DNA of 6,285 nt, from assembly GCA_012516115.1 (NCBI GenBank), contig JAAYXC010000326.1, positions 1 through 6,285 of the forward strand, given 5' to 3'. This stretch comes from Bacillota bacterium (GTDB taxonomy: Bacteria > Bacillota > UBA4882 > JAAYXC01). The notes under the pieces were generated by a model. The model had not been told where the DNA came from and searched no databases. It worked only from the letters and a program-made list of their open reading frames with translations. Positions 6,001-6,285 of this stretch are shown here, piece by piece. The position numbers were made by a program, and so were the translations under genes. Every line of letters begins with the position of its first letter. Positions within the stretch are counted from its first letter, which is position 1.

Positions 6001-6285
6001 GATCCCGATTGGCGATCAATCCGTTGCGCAGGACCAAGTATCCGGACAGGCCCGGACCCTGCTCGTGCCGCCATGACAGCGCCACGTCGCTCCCGGTCAC
6101 TTCGGCCTGCAGGTCCGCGGGCGCGGCGGGCGGCGCGACCGGCGCCGTATATAGAACCCTCGCGCTCTCGCAGAATAGGTTGTTTTCCGCGGTCAATTCA
6201 TACTCATAGGTTCCTGCTCTTAGATTCGCATCGAGATAGGAAAGGCCGGTCAACCGCTCCTGCACGGTCAGAATGGCTTCATAGA
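1..6285 (-). CDS. Giant modular surface protein (nested FN3/discoidin, CARDB, vWA, Ig-like), partial at both ends
   Basis: One minus-strand frame is open across the entire window: 2094 full codons, first complete codon at 6283-6281, last at 4-2, with no stop. Recognisable domains follow one another without a break, so I see no frameshift. Order: partial FN3 (residues 1-50), FN3 with inserted F5/8C (51-270), a second such module (271-482), plain FN3 (483-575), a third nested module (576-790), CARDB (791-908), vWA with N-terminal strap (909-1195), CARDB (1196-1309), CARDB (1310-1427), six Ig-like domains (1428-2021), and an unrecognised tail (2022-2094). Both termini are missing, so the start, signal peptide, anchor, promoter and operon context cannot be judged. 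No transmembrane stretch or enzyme domain is visible. From known roles of these families I infer an exported adhesin or matrix/polysaccharide-binding protein. Being a single coding gene is near certain; the role is inference. Confidence 0.95.
2..220 (-). other. Unrecognised C-terminal segment ending in a proline-rich stretch (runs off the window)
   Basis: Residues 2022-2094. The first part alternates small hydrophobic and polar residues, ending in SAFVNGPVDLGGRVHLGYLG (2043-2062). That resembles the short strands of beta-helical or bactofilin-like 'NG.v..gG.v..G' segments, but I cannot name a family. Then comes TERCIRKTRGVEIERLETKK (2064-2083) and a proline-rich run PPLPLPVPDW (2084-2093). 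C2030 and C2067 are present. It could be the start of a new domain, or a wall- or membrane-proximal stalk; nothing in view is an LPXTG signal, an S-layer homology domain or a transmembrane helix. The frame stays open to the window edge, so the gene continues. Confidence 0.5.
22..40. other. Homopolymer-rich tract inside the coding region
   Basis: The plus strand has five G (22-26), one A, seven G (28-34) and then six T (35-40). On the coding strand this is six A followed by seven C, a T and five C, read as Lys-Lys-Pro-Pro-Leu-Pro. Such runs are prone to replication slippage and to sequencing length errors. The frame on the 5' side is certain. On the 3' side only about seven codons are visible, and they continue sensibly as LPVPDWA. 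Confidence 0.75.
221..496 (-). other. OmpL47-like Ig domain (short Ig-like domain 6)
   Basis: Residues 1930-2021. It opens TIPPVTTAVLFGERMY (1930-1945), has VTVILTAVDNDGGSGVAGIY (1953-1972), YSLDGG (1973-1978), YSGPFAVETEGPHTLSYYAV (1983-2002) and DHAGNREEKKTLEF (2003-2016). The chain 'L.A.DN.GGSGVa.i.YSlDGG....Y.gPf.v..eG.HtlsYyAvD.aGN.E' fits OmpL47/chitobiase-C-like repeats very well and is one of the clearest matches in the window. These domains are found in surface-exposed and polysaccharide-acting proteins, usually as spacers near a C terminus or between functional modules. Confidence 0.85.
497..769 (-). other. Short Ig-like domain 5 (PPVVRILAPAEG type)
   Basis: Residues 1839-1929. It starts QTPPVVRILAPAEGEEV (1839-1855), the classic 'PPtV.i..P.~G..v' start of bacterial Ig-like repeats, then DAVVEAFDNLGLQLAELYVDG (1860-1880) and LYLPPGPHTLRARALDVAG (1895-1913). 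The 'v.~.vDG......~....~.lppG.HtlrarA.D.aGn' course is the usual Ig fold of exported bacterial proteins. It sits between two TPPV/IPPV-opened neighbours with no linker. Confidence 0.75.
770..1039 (-). other. Short Ig-like domain 4 opening with a TPPV joint
   Basis: Residues 1749-1838, about 90 long. It opens STPPVTTADLSDLRLIKDG (1749-1767), has SLTLTAFDN (1776-1784), and closes with GPIVFSTEGVYEIGFRSVDR (1804-1823) and LGNAEDWQSM (1824-1833). This 'TPPvT...g...l.l.a.D..g....y..d.g....y.gpi..~~eG.y.i.~~s.D..GN.e' pattern is that of OmpL47-like and other short Ig-like repeats in exported proteins. It is more divergent than domain 6 because the 'GVxxxxYSLDGG' centre is worn down to VAETVYDLGQG (1788-1798). 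Confidence 0.7.
1040..1354 (-). other. Ig-like domain 3 (CARDB/MG2-like)
   Basis: Residues 1644-1748. It reads AGTLIVTPRQTQAGQEVEF (1647-1665), AYTVTNNGNKRLDPLSLRIM (1666-1685), TKEIGMVITEELAMEPGETY (1691-1710) and ARYMAVMQAVVDEATVPL (1723-1740). The 'G..v.f.yTvtNnGn..l..l' section is shared with CARDB-type and DUF11-like Ig folds, but the NN ending is absent. It is the third member of a small run that starts at 2002 and is more divergent than the first two. Confidence 0.6.
1355..1687 (-). other. Ig-like domain 2 (related to Ig-like domain 1)
   Basis: Residues 1533-1643. It repeats the preceding domain's plan: GRLATDKLAYAPTEKAAITV (1538-1557), LWNTGINTHLRDLILEVTVKD (1559-1579, with G563-type NTG turn at 1561-1563), GEVW (1583-1586), QVFYWPIGRSKSGEYNVFAS (1603-1622), and a final strand ARTVTVVET (1635-1643). 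Opening (GRxxxDKxxY), NTG turn and 'W..G...sGeY' close line up with domain 1. It is probably a spacer; no binding residues can be named. Confidence 0.65.
1688..2002 (-). other. Ig-like domain 1 (macroglobulin MG2/CARDB-like fold)
   Basis: Residues 1428-1532. The pattern GRIEKDKAIYQSMEDALLTV (1431-1450), ILNHEVGTWSGAARVVIKDG (1452-1471), ending with SFIWNTGRAAPGGYLACLEL (1495-1514) and a last strand EFAIAP (1527-1532), is that of an Ig-like exported domain: 'dK..Y...E...tv.i.N.g', a central 'v.i.D..G.v', then 'W.tg...pG.Y'. It lacks the NN ending and the GDP hairpin of the CARDB domains. It is similar to the following domain, so the pair probably arose by duplication. The exact family was not decided. 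Confidence 0.65.
2003..2356 (-). other. CARDB domain 3
   Basis: Residues 1310-1427. Features: KPDLLITSSEISF (1312-1324), IGIAARIRNIGLPSGPAEV (1335-1353), the hairpin GFYLGDPAGGRVLLGSSAI (1354-1372), the aromatic stretch YHDVECFW (1380-1387), PGEYAVWVLVDPLDAIEEED (1393-1412) and EGNN (1413-1416). Its hairpin is one residue shorter (GDPAGG) than in CARDB 1 and 2 (GDPxAGG). C1331 and C1385 could form an internal disulfide; this pairing is inference. It is adjacent to the Ig-like block, where the GDP hairpin disappears. Confidence 0.87.
2357..2698 (-). other. CARDB domain 2
   Basis: Residues 1196-1309. It starts at GDLVITRFEADP (1200-1211), then MLRALVGNAGGVRVENAEA (1220-1238), the hairpin FFLGDPRAGGILLEAKV (1240-1256), LEPNATIALAVPW (1260-1272), and GEHRFYLVLDRRNEITETSE (1277-1296) followed by ENN (1297-1299). 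The shared (F/Y)xGDPxxGG hairpin and closing NN place it with CARDB 1 and 3. It follows the vWA beta tail with no linker of low complexity, so the vWA domain looks rigidly clamped between CARDB domains. Confidence 0.87.
2699..3559 (-). other. von Willebrand factor A domain with N-terminal beta strap and beta tail
   Basis: Residues 909-1195. An N-terminal strap, VLEVKVVDV (909-917) to FPRIKVGFQVNDAMGEGVAG (922-941) and LRLFEDGRPQDI (947-958), resembles the beta segment that often precedes vWA in bacterial exported proteins. The vWA core (about 973-1155) has strand IDLVFVIDTSGSM (974-986) with the MIDAS motif D981-x-S983-x-S985, helix GIIRDLTETLTRVGIDL (995-1011), strand YRIVIPISDED (1066-1076) placing D1074 at the usual TDG position, and NNVEAYPFYGFSDT (1101-1114), then GGEMFFFQDANQVVNYLLRVL (1130-1150). 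The third metal-binding residue is not the usual Thr loop: the region reads TSMECWGPGTAWVAA (1043-1057). A tail of two or three strands (1156-1195) joins CARDB 2. vWA domains bind protein ligands through a divalent metal. Confidence 0.9.
3560..3913 (-). other. CARDB domain 1
   Basis: Residues 791-908. It has the typical CARDB course: DLSIKAGALYYSP (793-805), VTLSVKVTNTGLETVEKVPV (814-833), the hairpin AIYAGDPAAGGVLLGEV (834-850), LGPGQECLLQYVWDP (855-869), GEYTIYVKIDPRNELNEFDE (874-893) and TNN (894-896) before the last strand. The 'D...NElnEfdEtNN' ending is the family's most recognisable signature. CARDB (cell-adhesion related domain in bacteria) is an Ig-like spacer/adhesion module of exported proteins. 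It shares a GDPxxGG hairpin with CARDB 2 and 3, from which it is separated by the vWA domain. Confidence 0.88.
3612..3629. repeat. Perfect 9-bp tandem duplication inside CARDB 1
   Basis: The plus strand reads aactcgttc twice in direct succession (3612-3620 and 3621-3629). On the coding strand it gives the in-frame repeat of residues 886-891 (NELNEF) in the CARDB 'NElnEfdEtNN' loop. The other CARDB copies have NEITETSEENN and DAIEEEDEGNN there, the same loop length, so this is probably codon-level coincidence or an old duplication, not a recent expansion. Confidence 0.6.
3914..4558 (-). other. Nested module C: FN3 domain carrying an inserted F5/8C domain
   Basis: Residues 576-790. The FN3 front half is PPLAPQTPRAAI (576-587), SITFSW (591-596) and LFGYKIYRNGLLLNN (604-618). 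The back half resumes after the insert with THTSTDLAPGRYIYRVSAVN (754-773), VAGLESAPT and a last strand PVEAEIS (784-790), ending this repeat region and passing straight into CARDB 1. The RNG turn in strand C' is shared with module A. The DNA of this module is noticeably AT-richer than the vWA region: by hand count 4321-4500 is about 48% GC. Confidence 0.85.
4040..4429 (-). other. F5/8 type C (discoidin-like) domain inserted in FN3 of module C
   Basis: About residues 619-748. It opens with SSVMASSYYFGNSSYAPAK (625-643) and VNDNNESTYWRP (644-655), which aligns closely with module A's opening. It continues with PYLELGFG (662-669), LSAITFAW (674-681), ESYSIQAFTDGVW (689-701) and RMRLVIED (725-732), and closes at GLAEFAGYEAA (738-748). 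The usual 'AvDG' reads VNDN here, and the closing strand is less regular than in A and B. No cysteines are present. The fold assignment is firm from motif order; the ligand is unknown. Confidence 0.8.
4559..4837 (-). other. Uninterrupted FN3 domain
   Basis: Residues 483-575, a normal FN3 length of about 93. It opens with RTPPAVPGDFRV (484-495), has FLRLQW (501-506) as strand B, PDLAGYYIYLGD (512-523) as strands C and C', then TFKLVAVDINGNRSEPAEAV (552-571) as the closing strands. Here the C'-E connection is only about 15 residues (SGQPLNSTLLSKTAV, 524-538). At the equivalent place the flanking modules carry a whole discoidin domain of about 130 residues. This copy therefore acts as an internal control that defines the insertion point. 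Confidence 0.85.
4838..5473 (-). other. Nested module B: FN3 domain carrying an inserted F5/8C domain
   Basis: Residues 271-482. The FN3 front half includes SSPYNLRGTAVGNQVLLQW (272-290) and GIAGFRIYRDYVEV (297-310), strands A to C'. After the discoidin insert, FN3 resumes at LSYTD (445-449), then NRTYVYFVRAVSEAGVLS (454-471) and a final strand NIVQVEV (475-481). The break point is the same C'-E region as in modules A and C. The next unit starts at once with RTPPAVPGDF, the standard FN3 opening. No cysteines are present. Confidence 0.85.
4961..5353 (-). other. F5/8 type C (discoidin-like) domain inserted in FN3 of module B
   Basis: About residues 311-441. It shows a shortened opening with TADNNLNTYWYPGG (334-347), which corresponds to the 'AvDGn..TyW' motif, then ASIEMSFAAPVEIGKVGVHW (352-371), ARDYDLLVWMNDAWIEM (378-394), the strand DRIKLVFL (416-423), and the closing LAELRVYG (431-438). 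The spacing matches the inserts of modules A and C, but similarity is at motif level only, so the copies have diverged for a long time. The 'ASS...pAkA' stretch before the DNN motif is degenerate here (FTASHNNSIVTR, 322-333), so the ligand-binding loops may differ from its neighbours. Confidence 0.8.
5474..6133 (-). other. Nested module A: FN3 domain carrying an inserted F5/8C domain
   Basis: Residues 51-270. The FN3 front half runs from PPAAPADLQ through VALSW (67-71) to GYLVLRNG (81-88), which are strands A to C'. The chain then enters a discoidin-like domain (about 97-227) and returns to the FN3 back half: LPDGRYEYAVAARDKAGNQS (239-258) followed by APSAPLTVEV, strands E to G. Neither FN3 half is a complete fold alone, but joined they make a normal FN3 of about 90 residues. 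FN3 domains are common spacers in secreted bacterial proteins. The module is 220 residues long, close to modules B (212) and C (215), and directly abuts module B. Confidence 0.85.
5603..5995 (-). other. F5/8 type C (discoidin-like) domain inserted in FN3 of module A
   Basis: About residues 97-227. Hallmarks seen: VSASSWYSSAYEPAKAVDG (105-123) followed by TYWRT (127-131), the 'ASS..y.pakAvDGd..TyWrt' opening of discoidin folds; then AWYMITF (138-144), a strand containing LRLVW (153-157), RDYQIQYRSDGRW (164-176), GIRIY (202-206), and the closing ILELAVYEN (218-226). About 130 residues is normal for the family. Such domains typically bind glycans or phospholipids through loops at one end; the ligand cannot be read from sequence. 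C99 near the start and C207 near the end are the only cysteines of this module and could pair, as the termini of many discoidin domains do. Modules B and C have no cysteine. Confidence 0.85.
6134..6285 (-). other. C-terminal half of an FN3 domain (end of a nested module cut by the window edge)
   Basis: Residues 1-50. The first residues (YEAIL) match the place where the third module leaves its discoidin insert (GYEAA at 744-748). Next comes the FN3 closing half: strand E around LSYLD (14-18), then AGTYEYELTAENN (23-35), the usual 'pGtYtYrVtAvD' pattern of strands F and G, although the typical 'AGNxS' is replaced by a divergent ENNLFCES. A proline-rich joint (APVAPPAAP, 47-55) leads into the next module. 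The similarity to the other exits suggests a fourth nested FN3/F5/8C module whose front part lies upstream, outside the window. Confidence 0.7.

Noticed and set aside
1..6285. CRISPR array, tRNA/rRNA, insertion sequence, promoter or terminator
   Set aside because: No regularly spaced direct repeats, transposase motifs, inverted-repeat ends or hairpin followed by a T run outside coding sense were seen; the entire window is coding.

Overview
The whole window is the inside of one very large gene on the minus strand. Read from position 6285 to position 1, one frame stays open for all 2094 complete codons with no stop. Neither the start codon nor the stop codon lies in the window. I translated the frame by hand and checked its register against Met codons spread along the whole length. 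Residue numbers below are window-relative: residue n begins at base 6286 minus 3n. There is no intergenic space, and I saw no RNA gene, promoter, terminator, insertion sequence or CRISPR array.

The protein looks like a modular, extracellular or cell-surface protein made almost entirely of beta-sandwich domains. From N to C terminus, right to left in window coordinates, it has: (1) the end of one composite module, cut by the window edge; (2) two complete modules in which an F5/8 type C (discoidin-like) domain sits inside a fibronectin type III (FN3) domain; (3) one ordinary uninterrupted FN3 domain; (4) a third nested FN3/discoidin module; (5) a CARDB domain; (6) a von Willebrand factor A (vWA) domain with an N-terminal strap; (7) two more CARDB domains; (8) three related Ig-like domains; (9) three short Ig-like domains with 'TPPV'-type joints, of which the last resembles the OmpL47 type; (10) an unrecognised C-terminal segment that turns proline-rich and runs off the window.

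Inferred role: discoidin-like domains usually bind carbohydrate or another surface ligand, vWA domains bind protein ligands through a metal ion, and FN3, CARDB and Ig-like domains act as spacers or adhesion modules. Together they suggest a giant adhesin, or a polymer- or matrix-binding surface protein. No catalytic domain is visible. The signal peptide and any cell-wall or membrane anchor would lie outside the window.

The organism is a bacterium with moderately high GC. Giant proteins of this make-up occur in anaerobic Bacillota, Planctomycetes, Chloroflexi and related environmental lineages, and the sequence does not let me choose among them. Base composition is uneven: the nested-module half is locally much more AT-rich than the vWA half. 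The long plus-strand reading frames are all in codon register with this gene and are antisense shadows of it.
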